Positions 1 to 8,652 of a stretch of DNA of 61,505 bases are shown here, piece by piece. Where the stretch lies: the NCBI RefSeq assembly GCF_017355205.1, contig NZ_JADIJK010000029.1, positions 1 through 61,505 of the forward strand. The letters are read 5' to 3'. The position numbers and the translations under genes are program-made. Numbering within the stretch: the first letter of the stretch is position 1; the number at the start of each line of letters is the position of its first letter. Source of the DNA: Bacillus sp. SD088 (GTDB lineage: Bacteria > Bacillota > Bacilli > Bacillales > Bacillaceae_C). The notes beneath the pieces were generated by a model, which was not told where the DNA came from, searched no databases, and saw nothing but the letters and a program-made list of their open reading frames with translations.

Positions 1-256
1 TTGCGCTTTCCTTATAAGAAAGACTTCTTTTTATCTCGCACTAAGAACAGCCCCCCAAACTCAAGGTTTTAGATACGGGGCGCGGAACAGACAAGTATGG
101 AGAGAATGCTCTAGTAGTAAAATAGAAACTATGATGGTAATATAAACAGTAATCCGTTTTACTATATTATGTAAGCGAAAACAATTCTGTCTTTTTTTAA
201 AAGATAGGAAAGTATAAAGTTTTTTAAAGATTGCTTTAAGGCTGGGCAGTTGTTGT

Positions 257-502
257 CCAGCTCCAGGCGCCATTGGCTCGAGGCTCGCAGGAGAGAGTCC
301 ATCGGCGTTGTGACGTACAGGATGTACTAGTGCAGACGAAGCGACACGACGTCGCGTTAGAGTCTGCCGCCAGGACGTCGTGAATTTAGCCGATGCTCTG
401 CATAATAACCTGAGCCAATGAAAGGCAAAAAACGCCTTTCTTTGTCTCGGAACATTTGCTTGTCGAAGGTAGCGGGCGCCTTGCGTTTTTCTTATTGTTA
501 AG
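257..502. repeat. Long intergenic hairpin repeat (family C), copy 1
   Basis: The segment runs from CCAGCTCCAGGCGCC to GGCGCCTTGCG followed by TTTTTCTTA. It shares long stretches with 5307-5429 (same orientation) and with 53891-54100 (opposite orientation). It contains the small hairpin GAAAGGC/GCCTTTC and a central block that includes GTCTGCCGCCAGGACGTCG. Fragments of the same family lie at 1-30 and at about 553-640. No credible gene is visible in 1-729: open frames there run through the repeat and have no Shine-Dalgarno site. This is a non-coding repeat of unknown function. Confidence 0.75.
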
Positions 503-729
503 GAAACTATAAAATTCTTGGCTTGTGGATAACTGTTTATTTTTGCAGCTTGACATCCAGCTCCAGCGCCCAACGACTAGCAAACTTTCAGCTTCTGTTT
601 GCGTAAGCCAACATCGGCTCATTCTTCGCCGTGTATCCTTTATCTCGTCAGAAGCTTAAAAAGTTTGTACGTCGCTAAACGGGCGCTTGCACTTTTGTTC
701 TGAAGGTTTGATCACAGTGGAGGGATTAG

Positions 730-1743
730 ATGAAAAGTATCGTTTGTGAAGAGCCCCATAGATTAAGGATGAAAGAGATTCCTTTTCCTACAAAGAAGGT
801 GGGGGAGGCGCTTATTCGTATTAAAAGAATAGGGGTTTGTGGAACTGATCTACATGCTTACAAAGGAAATCAGCCTTATTTTACGTATCCCCGCATTTTG
901 GGTCATGAGTTAAGTGGTTTGATTATCGAAATTGATCAAAATGATGCGGGATTAGAGGTTGGTGATTCAGTTTCTGTTATTCCGTATCTACATTGTGGTA
1001 GCTGCATCGCTTGTCGCAATGGAAAAACAAATTGTTGTACAAGTTTGAGTGTGATCGGCGTTCATCAAGATGGTGGCATGTGCGAGGTATTATCTGTCCC
1101 AGTTCAAAATTTAGTAAAGGCAGAAGGGATTACGCTGGATCAGGCTGCCATTATGGAACCACTTGCTATTGGCGCTCATGCTGTTAGACGATCAGCAGTA
1201 AGGGAAGGGGAAACTGTGCTTGTCATTGGTGCGGGTCCCATCGGGCTTGGTGTTATGGCTTTTGCTAAGCAACAAGGGGCAAGGGTGATAGCAATGGATG
1301 TAAACGAAGAAAGATTGCAGTTTTGTAAAGCATGGGCACAAGTAGCTGCAACGATTCAGGCAGGTGAACAGTCTGTTTCAATACTAGAAGAGCAAATAAG
1401 CGGAGATTTGCCTACGATTGTATTTGATGCAACGGGAAATGTCCATTCTATGGAAGCTGCCTTTCAGTATGTAGCTCATGGTGGAAAATTAATCTATGTT
1501 GGTTTAGTAGAAAATAAGATTCGCTTCTTTGATCCTGATTTTCACAAAAAGGAACTAGCGTTATTAGGTAGTCGGAACGCCACATCTGAAGACTTTGACT
1601 ATGTTTTAAAGAATTTGCAAACAGGTGTTATTAAAAGTAGGGACTATATTACTCACCATTGCTCATTTAATGAAGTCTTGAATCAATTTGGTCATTGGTT
1701 ATTACCTGAATCTAAAGTTATTAAGGCTATGATTGAGTTGTAA
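730..1743 (+). CDS. Zinc-dependent alcohol/polyol dehydrogenase (MDR family)
   Basis: A 337-residue cytosolic medium-chain dehydrogenase that should oxidise a sugar alcohol or aldonate hydroxyl with NAD(P). Catalytic zinc ligands are visible as Cys37 (VCGTD), His59-Glu60 (GHE) and Glu143. The structural zinc site is Cys89/92/95 plus Cys102 or 103. The Rossmann motif GAGPIGLG is at about 167-174. The start is set by GGAGGG 7 bases upstream. It most resembles the sorbitol, threonine and L-galactonate dehydrogenase group; the exact substrate cannot be read. The lactonase 118 bases downstream suggests sugar oxidation to a lactone or acid feeding the uronate pathway. Confidence 0.85.
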   Translation: MKSIVCEEPHRLRMKEIPFPTKKVGEALIRIKRIGVCGTDLHAYKGNQPYFTYPRILGHELSGLIIEIDQNDAGLEVGDSVSVIPYLHCGSCIACRNGKTNCCTSLSVIGVHQDGGMCEVLSVPVQNLVKAEGITLDQAAIMEPLAIGAHAVRRSAVREGETVLVIGAGPIGLGVMAFAKQQGARVIAMDVNEERLQFCKAWAQVAATIQAGEQSVSILEEQISGDLPTIVFDATGNVHSMEAAFQYVAHGGKLIYVGLVENKIRFFDPDFHKKELALLGSRNATSEDFDYVLKNLQTGVIKSRDYITHHCSFNEVLNQFGHWLLPESKVIKAMIEL

Positions 1744-1860
1744 AATGATGGAGAGATTAATAGATCAGCTCCTTATTCATTATAGATAAAATGAGAGAGT
1801 GTAAAAGAGAAATCCAAGGTTTTTTAAAAATAAAACAGATAGTAGGGAGAGTGATTCAGT

Positions 1861-2736
1861 ATGACGTATCAGGCGGAATTAGTATTAGATTTGCAAGCTG
1901 CTCTGGGTGAAGGACCACATTGGGATGAAAGTCTAGAAATTTTATATTGGGTTGATATATTAGGTAAGAAATTACATGCCTTTGATGCGAAGACAGAAGA
2001 AAATAATACATTTCAATTTGATCAGTATGTCAGTGCGGTTGTACCAGGAAAAGCCGGCCGTTTTCTACTGGCGATGGAGCATGGCATTTACCAATATGAT
2101 ATTCATCAAAATAATTTGACCTTCATTACGAATCCTGAAGATAGTCTTCCTCATAACCGTTTCAATGATGGAAAGTGCGATCCAGCAGGACGGTTTTGGG
2201 CAGGCACGATGGCAATGGATGGAAAACTTGAACAAGGAAGTTTGTATCGCTTAGATGAAAAGAAAAAGATCACTCAAATGCTAGCCAATGTGAGTACATC
2301 CAATGGTTTAGCCTGGAGTCCTGATAACAAGCAAATGTATTTTATTGATACACCCACAAAAGAGGTTGCCACTTTTGATTATAATAATGAGCATGGAGAT
2401 ATTTCTTTTCAAAAAATTGCTGTAAAGTTTCCGGATGGGATGGGAAGTCCAGACGGGATGACGATTGATCAAGAAGGGATGATTTGGGTGGCTCATTGGG
2501 GCGGGGCTCGCGTAACACGCTGGAATCCATCAACGGGAAAACTTCTCGATCAAGTGCAAGTCCCAGCAAAAAATGTGACCTCGTGCGCTTTTGGTGGGAA
2601 GAATTTAGATGAGTTATATATCACGACCGCCAGAGATGGTTTAATTGAGAGCGAATTATTGGAGTATCCAAAATCAGGGGGATTGTTTAAAGTAAAAACA
2701 GATGTAAAAGGAATGAAGGGCTCTCGGTTTGAATGA
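1861..2736 (+). CDS. SMP-30/gluconolactonase family lactonase
   Basis: A 291-residue six-bladed beta-propeller hydrolase of the SMP-30/gluconolactonase/LRE family, which opens sugar lactones to aldonic acids using a divalent metal. The expected metal ligands are at the family positions: Glu17 (GEGPHW), Asn148 (STSNGLAW) and Asp198 (SPDGMTID). Asn102 in RFNDGKCDP matches the substrate-binding loop. There is no signal peptide, so it acts in the cytoplasm. AGGGAGAG precedes the ATG. Lying between a sugar dehydrogenase and an aldo/keto reductase, it fits a dehydrogenase-lactonase oxidation route. The sugar specificity is unknown. Confidence 0.85.
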   Translation: MTYQAELVLDLQAALGEGPHWDESLEILYWVDILGKKLHAFDAKTEENNTFQFDQYVSAVVPGKAGRFLLAMEHGIYQYDIHQNNLTFITNPEDSLPHNRFNDGKCDPAGRFWAGTMAMDGKLEQGSLYRLDEKKKITQMLANVSTSNGLAWSPDNKQMYFIDTPTKEVATFDYNNEHGDISFQKIAVKFPDGMGSPDGMTIDQEGMIWVAHWGGARVTRWNPSTGKLLDQVQVPAKNVTSCAFGGKNLDELYITTARDGLIESELLEYPKSGGLFKVKTDVKGMKGSRFE

Positions 2737-2853
2737 TCTATTAATGCTCTCTAGCAAAATATAAATGCAGGATTCTAGCTATTCAGGAAGTTTCAAGCTA
2801 CAATTTTGAAAGGGGATTCAATCCAAAACTATATACAGGAAGAAGGTTTATGA

Positions 2854-3846
2854 ATGGTCTATCGAGCAAACGAGCAGCGCTATGAAACAATGAAATATAA
2901 TCGTTCTGGTCAATCAGGTCTATTATTACCTGCCTTAACCCTAGGATTATGGCATAATTTTGGTGGAGTTGATTCATTTGAAAATGGTCGTGCCATTTTG
3001 CGTCGTGCATTTGATCTTGGGATTACACATTTTGATCTAGCCAATAACTATGGTCCGCCGGCTGGATCGGCAGAAGAGATGTTTGGCAAAATGGTCAAAA
3101 CAGATTTTGCACCTTATCGTGATGAAATGGTGATCTCTACAAAAGCGGGTTATTACATGTGGCCTGGTCCATATGGAGATTGGGGTTCAAGAAAGTATTT
3201 AATTTCCAGTCTGGATCAGAGTTTAAAACGAATGGGACTTGATTATGTAGATATTTTCTACTCGCATAGACCTGATCCTCATACACCGCTTGAAGAAACC
3301 ATGCAAGCATTGGATACGGTTGTTCGCCAAGGAAAGGCTTTGTATGTAGGGATATCCAATTATTCCGCAGAACAAACGACGAAAGCAGTCCAAATTTTGA
3401 ATGATTTGGGAACACCTTTACTGATTCATCAGCCTTCTTATTCGCTGTTTAATCGTTGGATTGAGGACGGTTTGCAAGATGTATTGCAAGAAAATGGAGT
3501 AGGATCGATTGCTTTCTCTCCATTAGCACAAGGATTATTAACAAATAAGTATATACACGGGATTCCCGAGGATTCACGGGCGGCAAAGCAGAATACCTTC
3601 TTGCAAAAAGATCAAGTGACTGACAAGGTAGTGAATCGTGTTAAGCAACTAAATAATCTTGCAGCCAATCGAGGACAAAGCCTCGCACAAATGGCTCTAG
3701 CCTGGGTTTTGCGAGAAGGACATGTGACCTCCGCATTAATTGGAGCAAGTAAAGTCAGTCAAGTAGAAGAAAACGTAGAAGCATTAAACAATCTTACTTT
3801 TTCAAAAGAAGAATTGGCAAAAATCGAAAGTATTCTTGCAGATTAA
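2854..3846 (+). CDS. Aldo/keto reductase, YghZ/GPR type
   Basis: A 330-residue NADPH-dependent aldo/keto reductase. The catalytic tetrad is visible: Asp61, Tyr66, Lys97 (ISTKAGY) and His138 (YSHRPDP). The N-terminus (MVYRAN...RY, then LPALTLGLWHNFGG) closely follows E. coli YghZ, L-glyceraldehyde-3-phosphate reductase, which supports starting at this ATG rather than the internal one at 2890. A GGAAGAAGG site lies upstream. It may detoxify or reduce short aldehydes formed when KDPG-type intermediates are cleaved. A terminator follows, closing this small group of oxidation genes. Confidence 0.85.
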   Translation: MVYRANEQRYETMKYNRSGQSGLLLPALTLGLWHNFGGVDSFENGRAILRRAFDLGITHFDLANNYGPPAGSAEEMFGKMVKTDFAPYRDEMVISTKAGYYMWPGPYGDWGSRKYLISSLDQSLKRMGLDYVDIFYSHRPDPHTPLEETMQALDTVVRQGKALYVGISNYSAEQTTKAVQILNDLGTPLLIHQPSYSLFNRWIEDGLQDVLQENGVGSIAFSPLAQGLLTNKYIHGIPEDSRAAKQNTFLQKDQVTDKVVNRVKQLNNLAANRGQSLAQMALAWVLREGHVTSALIGASKVSQVEENVEALNNLTFSKEELAKIESILAD

Positions 3847-3882
3847 TGGTGGAACACTTTGACAGGATATACATCTAGCAGC

Positions 3883-3930
3883 AAAAGCCAGACTCTGCCT
3901 TAAACGATCAAGGAGAGTTTGGCTTTTCGT
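3883..3930. terminator. Rho-independent terminator after the aldo/keto reductase
   Basis: A 14-base arm AAAAGCCAGACTCT pairs with AGAGTTTGGCTTTT across a 17-base loop, with one G-T pair. It lies between convergent genes (2854-3846 + and 3980-4288 -), and the A-rich and T-rich flanks would let it work in both directions. Confidence 0.8.
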
Positions 3931-3979
3931 TCTTTGATAATGGCTATTGAGATATTCTCACTGAAAGAGAAAGGAATTT

Positions 3980-4288
3980 TTATTCGAGATCTTCTTCAGG
4001 TTGAAAAAAGATAAATTTAGCTTTTTGATTGGTTGCAGGTCGTGTAGTGACCCAAATATCCATACCCCATTCTTCCATTTCATCTAATAAGCCTTTAATT
4101 GCTCCTTTTAGTGCCATACGCAGATTAGTATGTTTGCAAAAGCCAACAAGGCTTTCATCTCCCCAGATATAATAACTGGCAGATACGGAGATATGTGTAT
4201 CATAAATTTCGTATGAGATTCGAATTCTTAAATCATTATACTGGCTCCAAAATGTGCCGCCGTCCTTAGGTACTGGTAGCATTTTCAA
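3980..4288 (-). CDS. Small hypothetical protein
   Basis: A 102-residue soluble protein that I do not recognise. A strong Shine-Dalgarno (AGGAGGT, 6 bases before ATG) and a normal amino-acid mix argue that it is real. The middle has an aromatic beta-rich stretch (SASYYIWGDESLVGF) followed by an amphipathic helix (ALKGAIKGLLDEMEEW). No membrane segment, cysteine pair or catalytic motif stands out. It is transcribed alone, convergent to the aldo/keto reductase, with a bcr1-like element directly upstream of its start. Confidence 0.6.
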   Translation of the reverse strand: MKMLPVPKDGGTFWSQYNDLRIRISYEIYDTHISVSASYYIWGDESLVGFCKHTNLRMALKGAIKGLLDEMEEWGMDIWVTTRPATNQKAKFIFFQPEEDLE

Positions 4289-4301
4289 CCTCCTAGCTGT
4301 T

Positions 4302-4461
4302 ATTATCCCGCATTAACGGGCAGTAATACCCCCACCTCAAGGCTTTAGAAAATACGGAAAAGTATAGGTGGGGGATACACTGCCCGTAAAAGCCCGATTG
4401 GTTCAACTAACAATCAGTGGGGGATGAAGGAAAACCCCCACTGATTGAAGTTTCACTTTAT
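4302..4461. repeat. bcr1-like ~155-bp repeat element, copy 1
   Basis: It begins CCCGCATTAACGGGCAGTAA and ends CTGATTGAAGTTTCAC, with ATTAT on the left and TTTAT on the right, which looks like a degenerate 5-bp target duplication. Internally GGGCAGTA/TACTGCCC and CCCCCAC/GTGGGGG can pair. The length of about 150 bp plus a 5-bp TTTAT duplication is what I know of bcr1 repeats in the B. cereus group, and the sequence is nearly the same as 42638-42796. It is a non-autonomous mobile-type repeat; it codes for nothing. Confidence 0.8.
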
Positions 4462-4758
4462 TGGTTTTGTTCGATCCAGTGTACTAAAAAATAGTACATT
4501 TGGATAATTTTAAGCTTTATAGGCACTGCATTCTTAATTGTTTGCCACTCACTTTTTCCTCCCATAGCAGTATGTTTTATTATTGTATTTAGATTTCCCC
4601 GAAATATGTCTGTGATAATCCCTTCATTCCATCTTCAACTAACGTCAGCGAGGTTTTAAGGACGATTGAATCTTGATAAAGAATAAGCCCATTTTCCCTT
4701 GCAGTTTTTACCAGACTATCTTATAGTTAATAAAACCTATAATTTTACTGAGGAATGA

Positions 4759-5226
4759 GTGAGAGAAATGACGTCAACGAAAACATTACTAAAAGTAGAA
4801 ACAGCTGGAAAATGGGAGAGCGGAGTGAAAACGAGCATACAAATTCGCGACTTTGACTCGTTTGTTATTGATGAACCAACTTCTTTAGGTGGAACAGATG
4901 AAGGGGCAAATCCAGTTGAATTTGTGCTTGCTGGATTATCGGGATGTACATCTGTAATGATTGCCTTGATTGCTAAAGAACAGAATTTTTCATTTGATGG
5001 GGTAGACTTTAAAAATATTGGAGAAATTGATCTTCAAGGATTAAAAGGAGTAGCAGGAGTATCACCACACTTCCAATCTGTCACTTTTGATGTCATTGTC
5101 AAAACGAATGAAAATGATGAGAGACTTCAAGCTTTGAAGAAAGAAGTAGAGAAGCGCTGTCCTGTGATGAACTTACTTCTTGATGCAGGTGTTCCAGTAC
5201 AATCCACTTGGAAAAGGGCAGAATAA
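4759..5226 (+). CDS. OsmC/Ohr-family protein
   Basis: A 155-residue protein of the OsmC superfamily, whose characterised members reduce organic hydroperoxides through two conserved cysteines. Both are present, one in LSGCTSVM (about 62) and one in KRCPVMNLL (about 138), at the usual spacing. The TSLGGTDEGANPVE loop is typical of the OsmC/YhfA subgroup. The start is uncertain: GTG at 4759 has AGGA 4 bases upstream, while the in-frame ATG at 4768 gives a more usual N-terminus. It is a single gene with a family C repeat downstream. Confidence 0.8.
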   Translation: MREMTSTKTLLKVETAGKWESGVKTSIQIRDFDSFVIDEPTSLGGTDEGANPVEFVLAGLSGCTSVMIALIAKEQNFSFDGVDFKNIGEIDLQGLKGVAGVSPHFQSVTFDVIVKTNENDERLQALKKEVEKRCPVMNLLLDAGVPVQSTWKRAE

Positions 5227-5306
5227 TACGACGAGACCATTACCATGTCTTGGCAACGATCTCGTTTTAAAAGGTAAGTAAGTATAAGTTTCGGCTAATG
5301 CTTGAT

Positions 5307-5429
5307 CCAGCTCCAGGCGCCATCGGCTCGAGGTTAAATAACCTGAGCCAATGAAAGGCAAAAAACGCCTTTCTTTGTCTCAGAACATTTGCTTGTCGCC
5401 GATAGGCGGGCGCCTTGCGCTTTTCTTAT
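5307..5429. repeat. Family C hairpin repeat, copy 2 (short form)
   Basis: It starts CCAGCTCCAGGCGCC and ends GGCGCCTTGCGCTTTTCTTA. It lacks about 120 bases of the middle of copy 1 but keeps the hairpin around GGCAAAAAACGCC. It sits between the convergent OsmC gene and the chemoreceptor gene and may serve as their shared transcription end. Confidence 0.75.
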
Positions 5430-5430
5430 A

Positions 5431-7548
5431 TTACACTTTAAAATTCCCCAAAATCTCCTGCAATTCTTCCGATAATCGTTTTAATTCATTTGAAGTGGTG
5501 ACAAGTGAATCACTCACTTTTAATTGTTCTTCTGTAGAGGCTGAGACTTCTTCACTAATAGCAGAGGACTCTTCTGCCGTTGCACTCACTTGCTGAACAG
5601 TAGACGACAAGACATCCTGTGACTCTTGTAATTGTCGGATTGAATTGGACACATGCTCAATTTTGCCCATAAATTCATTCATATGTGTGCCCACTTTATT
5701 TAAAATCACATCTGTTTCCTGCGCTTTTACGACTTGTTCTTTAAAAACAGGATTTGCTTCCTCTAATACTTGTAGCGTACCATTTACTTCATTAATAATG
5801 GCAAGGGTGATATTCCCCACTGTATCAATCGATTCTTTTGATTGGGCAGATAACTTTCTGATTTCATCGGCTACAACGGCAAATCCTTTTCCCGCTTCAC
5901 CAGCTCGAGCTGCTTCAATGGCCGCATTTAATGAGAGCAAATTAGTTTGTTGAGCAATATTCGTTAAAATCTCCATAACCTCACTGATTTGATTTGTACT
6001 TGCTTTTAATGTATCAGTTTTGCTAATCAGAGCGCTCGTCATCTGCTCGCCGTGCTTCGTCTGAGTCACGAGCTCATTCATTTTGCTAATCCCTTCATTA
6101 CTACCTGCTAAAACTTCTTTAGCATAGTTTTCCATCTCTGTATTATTACTGTATACATTCTCTACTTCTACATTAATGTTCATGGCTAAACTGTTGCCAT
6201 TTTCAGCTTCATGAGTTAAATTAGCTGCCCCACTAGAAATTTCTTCAGATGCCACGGCAACCTCTCTAGCCGATTCTGATTGAACCTTCGATATTTCACT
6301 TAATTCAATCGCTGCTTGTAAAACTTTATTCGCGGAATCTCTTGTTTTCAACATCATTTCTGATATGTTTTCTAACATTTTGTTAAAGCTGTTCGCTACA
6401 AGTCCGATCTCATCTTTACGGTTTGTAAGATCAGATCGTGTCGTTAAATCTCCATTCTGTGCCACAGCCATTAATTCCGTTATTTTCCCTAAAGGAATAC
6501 CGACCATATTGACAATTCGCCTTCCAATAACTAAAGAAACGACAATCGATAAAATAATCATCAAAACTGTGACATAAAAGATAATTTTCGTATCCTTGGT
6601 TAATTCAGAAGAAGATACAGCCCCTGCTAAGTACCATTCCGTGCTTTCAGGTTTGGTTTGAAAAATCAATTGCTTTCCTGATTCAAATACATTTGCATCT
6701 GAATCTGTTGAAATAGAAAAGGAATTTTCCTTATTGATTTCATCATCATCAAACGAAAATACGATGCGATTGTTTTGATCTATCAGTTTAGCTAAGCCCG
6801 TTTCTCCAAACCGAACGCCTTCTAGTGATTCTTTAAGTAAATCATTATCTACTTCAAGGATAATAAAGTAGTCGCTGCTACCGATATTAACCTTCTGTCC
6901 AAAACTAATCGTTGGATAAGTACTATCACCGTTAAGTCCTGCTTGATTTCCTCCGATCCATATGGCTCCATTTTTAGCATCCAGTGCATTTTTATACCAA
7001 TCGGATTCTATAATTTGCGTACTATCTGGAATGCTTGTAGATGAAAGGACTTCAGATTTTTCCACATCAAATAAATGTATATTTAAATAATTATCTACCA
7101 AAGCCACACCTGTTAAATCTTCTTCAACCTCTTTTTTTAATTGAAAATATTGATAGTCATTCGTCTCTCCAGCCATATCATGTAAAGAGCTTAGGTTACT
7201 TGTAAAACTCTTTTTCATGATCAGTTCAGTAATACGGTTTTTATAATTACTAAAAACAAAGTCTAATTTATCTCCAGCTTGAATAATCGTTTGTTCAGAT
7301 GCATCCTTCACTTTTGATTTAATGATCTGATTAGAAATGACATAAGAAGAAATACCCACAACAGAAACGAATATTAAAACAGTCACAATAAAATTGTATA
7401 AAATTTTTGTGCTAATGGATTTTTTCGTCTTTATCGATCCTGTTTTTTGTTTCTTTGTATGTAATTTTCTGTTTTTTAAAGATATTTTTCGGATAAGTTT
7501 TTTACCTAATCCTTTGGTCTTATTCAGCCACTTACTTAGCTGCCCCAA
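5431..7548 (-). CDS. Methyl-accepting chemotaxis protein with periplasm-side Cache sensor
   Basis: A 705-residue transmembrane chemoreceptor. In order: a very basic cytoplasmic tail (1-48), TM1 (about 49-72), an extracytoplasmic double-Cache-like ligand domain (about 75-320), TM2 (about 325-347), a HAMP domain (about 348-400) and a long methyl-accepting coiled coil with the signalling tip TNIAQQTNLLSLNAAIEAAR. The start is TTG with GGAGG upstream. The ligand is unknown, but the surrounding sugar-acid genes make a uronate or oligosaccharide plausible. Its unusually basic 48-residue N-terminal extension is odd for the family. Confidence 0.92.
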   Translation of the reverse strand: MGQLSKWLNKTKGLGKKLIRKISLKNRKLHTKKQKTGSIKTKKSISTKILYNFIVTVLIFVSVVGISSYVISNQIIKSKVKDASEQTIIQAGDKLDFVFSNYKNRITELIMKKSFTSNLSSLHDMAGETNDYQYFQLKKEVEEDLTGVALVDNYLNIHLFDVEKSEVLSSTSIPDSTQIIESDWYKNALDAKNGAIWIGGNQAGLNGDSTYPTISFGQKVNIGSSDYFIILEVDNDLLKESLEGVRFGETGLAKLIDQNNRIVFSFDDDEINKENSFSISTDSDANVFESGKQLIFQTKPESTEWYLAGAVSSSELTKDTKIIFYVTVLMIILSIVVSLVIGRRIVNMVGIPLGKITELMAVAQNGDLTTRSDLTNRKDEIGLVANSFNKMLENISEMMLKTRDSANKVLQAAIELSEISKVQSESAREVAVASEEISSGAANLTHEAENGNSLAMNINVEVENVYSNNTEMENYAKEVLAGSNEGISKMNELVTQTKHGEQMTSALISKTDTLKASTNQISEVMEILTNIAQQTNLLSLNAAIEAARAGEAGKGFAVVADEIRKLSAQSKESIDTVGNITLAIINEVNGTLQVLEEANPVFKEQVVKAQETDVILNKVGTHMNEFMGKIEHVSNSIRQLQESQDVLSSTVQQVSATAEESSAISEEVSASTEEQLKVSDSLVTTSNELKRLSEELQEILGNFKV

Positions 7549-7564
7549 TGTTCCTTCCTCCCTT

Positions 7565-7889
7565 AATGTTCAAAATTAAACATGTTGTCAGTAATGCTAC
7601 TCATGAAATTTGAGAAAAGTCTAAATATGAATCCCCTTTCTTTTATCCTGGTTATTTTATCCTTTTTGACATTTTCAACTAGCTCGATTATACCATTCGA
7701 ACTAGAACAATTGACAATAAAATGCAGAAAAAAGGAAAAATCTCGTAAAAATTTAAAGGAATAAGGTCAAAAAGACCTATTAAAAACACTGGTGTTATGG
7801 CGAAGAACATCAAAATATATTACTACCATACTAGTATACAAATATTGCGGAAGATGTTATTATAAAATTGTTTATGATTATAAGCTGGG
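7565..7889. promoter_or_regulatory. Intergenic region with candidate GntR operator (palindrome ATACTAGTAT, 7828-7837)
   Basis: This 325-base region separates the divergent chemoreceptor and GntR genes. The palindrome ATACTAGTAT, extended as ATACTAGTATACAAAT, is similar in style to FadR-family operators and is about 50 bases before the regulator start, so autoregulation is plausible. A 60-codon open frame here has no Shine-Dalgarno and I do not call it. No other gene is visible. Confidence 0.4.
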
Positions 7890-8576
7890 GTGAGAGACAT
7901 TAATAATGCGCGGACAAGAACGAATGGCTCTACGAGAGATTATGTGTATGAAACGATAAAAAAACAAATCATTCATTGTGAGTTGGAACCTGAAACAAAA
8001 ATATCCGAAAATGAAATAGCGACTAAACTTAACGTAAGCAGAACTCCTGTGAGAGAAGCGTTTTTGACATTAGCGGAAGAAGAATTATTAGGGATCTATC
8101 CACAAAGTGGGACTTTCATCACGAAAATTGATTTAGACTTGGTAGAAGAAGGACGATTTATTCGAGAAAATATTGAAAAGGCAATTGTGAGAGAAGCCTG
8201 TGGTACCTTTGATGATGATCAGCTGATGAAATTAGAGAAAAACTTAGTGATGCAAGAATTATGTTTAGAAAAAGGACTGATTTCTGACTTGTTTGAGCTT
8301 GACGAGTCATTCCATCTTTTATTATTTGAAGGATGTAAAAAAATTCGCTCCTTTAAAATGATCAGACATATGAATAGTCATTTTGATCGAGTACGGATGT
8401 TAAGTATCGTTTCCAGTTTGAATTGGTCTCTCCTTTTTGACCAGCATAAAGCGATCTACCAATATATTGCAGAAAATAAACCAGATCTCGCAGAAGATAT
8501 GATGGCACAGCATTTAAAACTAGTTAACTTTGAAAAAGATGAACTTAAATCGCGTTATCCGGATTACTTTAAATAA
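7890..8576 (+). CDS. GntR-family (FadR/FCD) regulator of the uronate operon
   Basis: A 228-residue DNA-binding repressor or activator. The N-terminal winged helix (about 15-85) carries the GntR signature NVSRTPVREAFLTL. The C-terminal FCD all-helical domain has the acid-histidine metal/ligand pattern (LDESFHLLLF, DQHKAIYQYI, MAQHLKL). UxuR/ExuR/LgoR-type proteins of this class bind uronates or aldonates. The start is GTG with only a weak GGGG site directly upstream; a stop codon 9 bases upstream rules out extension. It immediately precedes uxuA, which strongly suggests that it controls the following genes. Confidence 0.88.
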   Translation: MRDINNARTRTNGSTRDYVYETIKKQIIHCELEPETKISENEIATKLNVSRTPVREAFLTLAEEELLGIYPQSGTFITKIDLDLVEEGRFIRENIEKAIVREACGTFDDDQLMKLEKNLVMQELCLEKGLISDLFELDESFHLLLFEGCKKIRSFKMIRHMNSHFDRVRMLSIVSSLNWSLLFDQHKAIYQYIAENKPDLAEDMMAQHLKLVNFEKDELKSRYPDYFK

Positions 8577-8610
8577 GTCCTAACGGATATCGCCCTATTT
8601 AGCATGTGTA

Positions 8611-8624
8611 GGAAAGCGTTTTCA
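8611..8624 (+). promoter_or_regulatory. Candidate cre site (CcpA)
   Basis: GGAAAGCGTTTTCA differs from the Bacillus cre consensus TGWNANCGNTNWCA only at its first base. It lies between the gntR stop and the uxuA start, close upstream of the uxuA ribosome-binding site. That placement fits catabolite repression by a roadblock or promoter mechanism. Confidence 0.6.
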
Positions 8625-8652
8625 GAACTAGGAGGAATTGGAGGAATAAGGC

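Noticed and set aside
61-573. 170-codon frame on the - strand in the left repeat region
   Set aside because: It runs through family C repeat DNA, has no ribosome-binding site and has a low-complexity, non-protein-like composition.
7582-7764. 60-codon frame between the chemoreceptor and gntR
   Set aside because: No Shine-Dalgarno, and it lies in the divergent promoter region. The hydrophobic stretch comes from AT-rich DNA.
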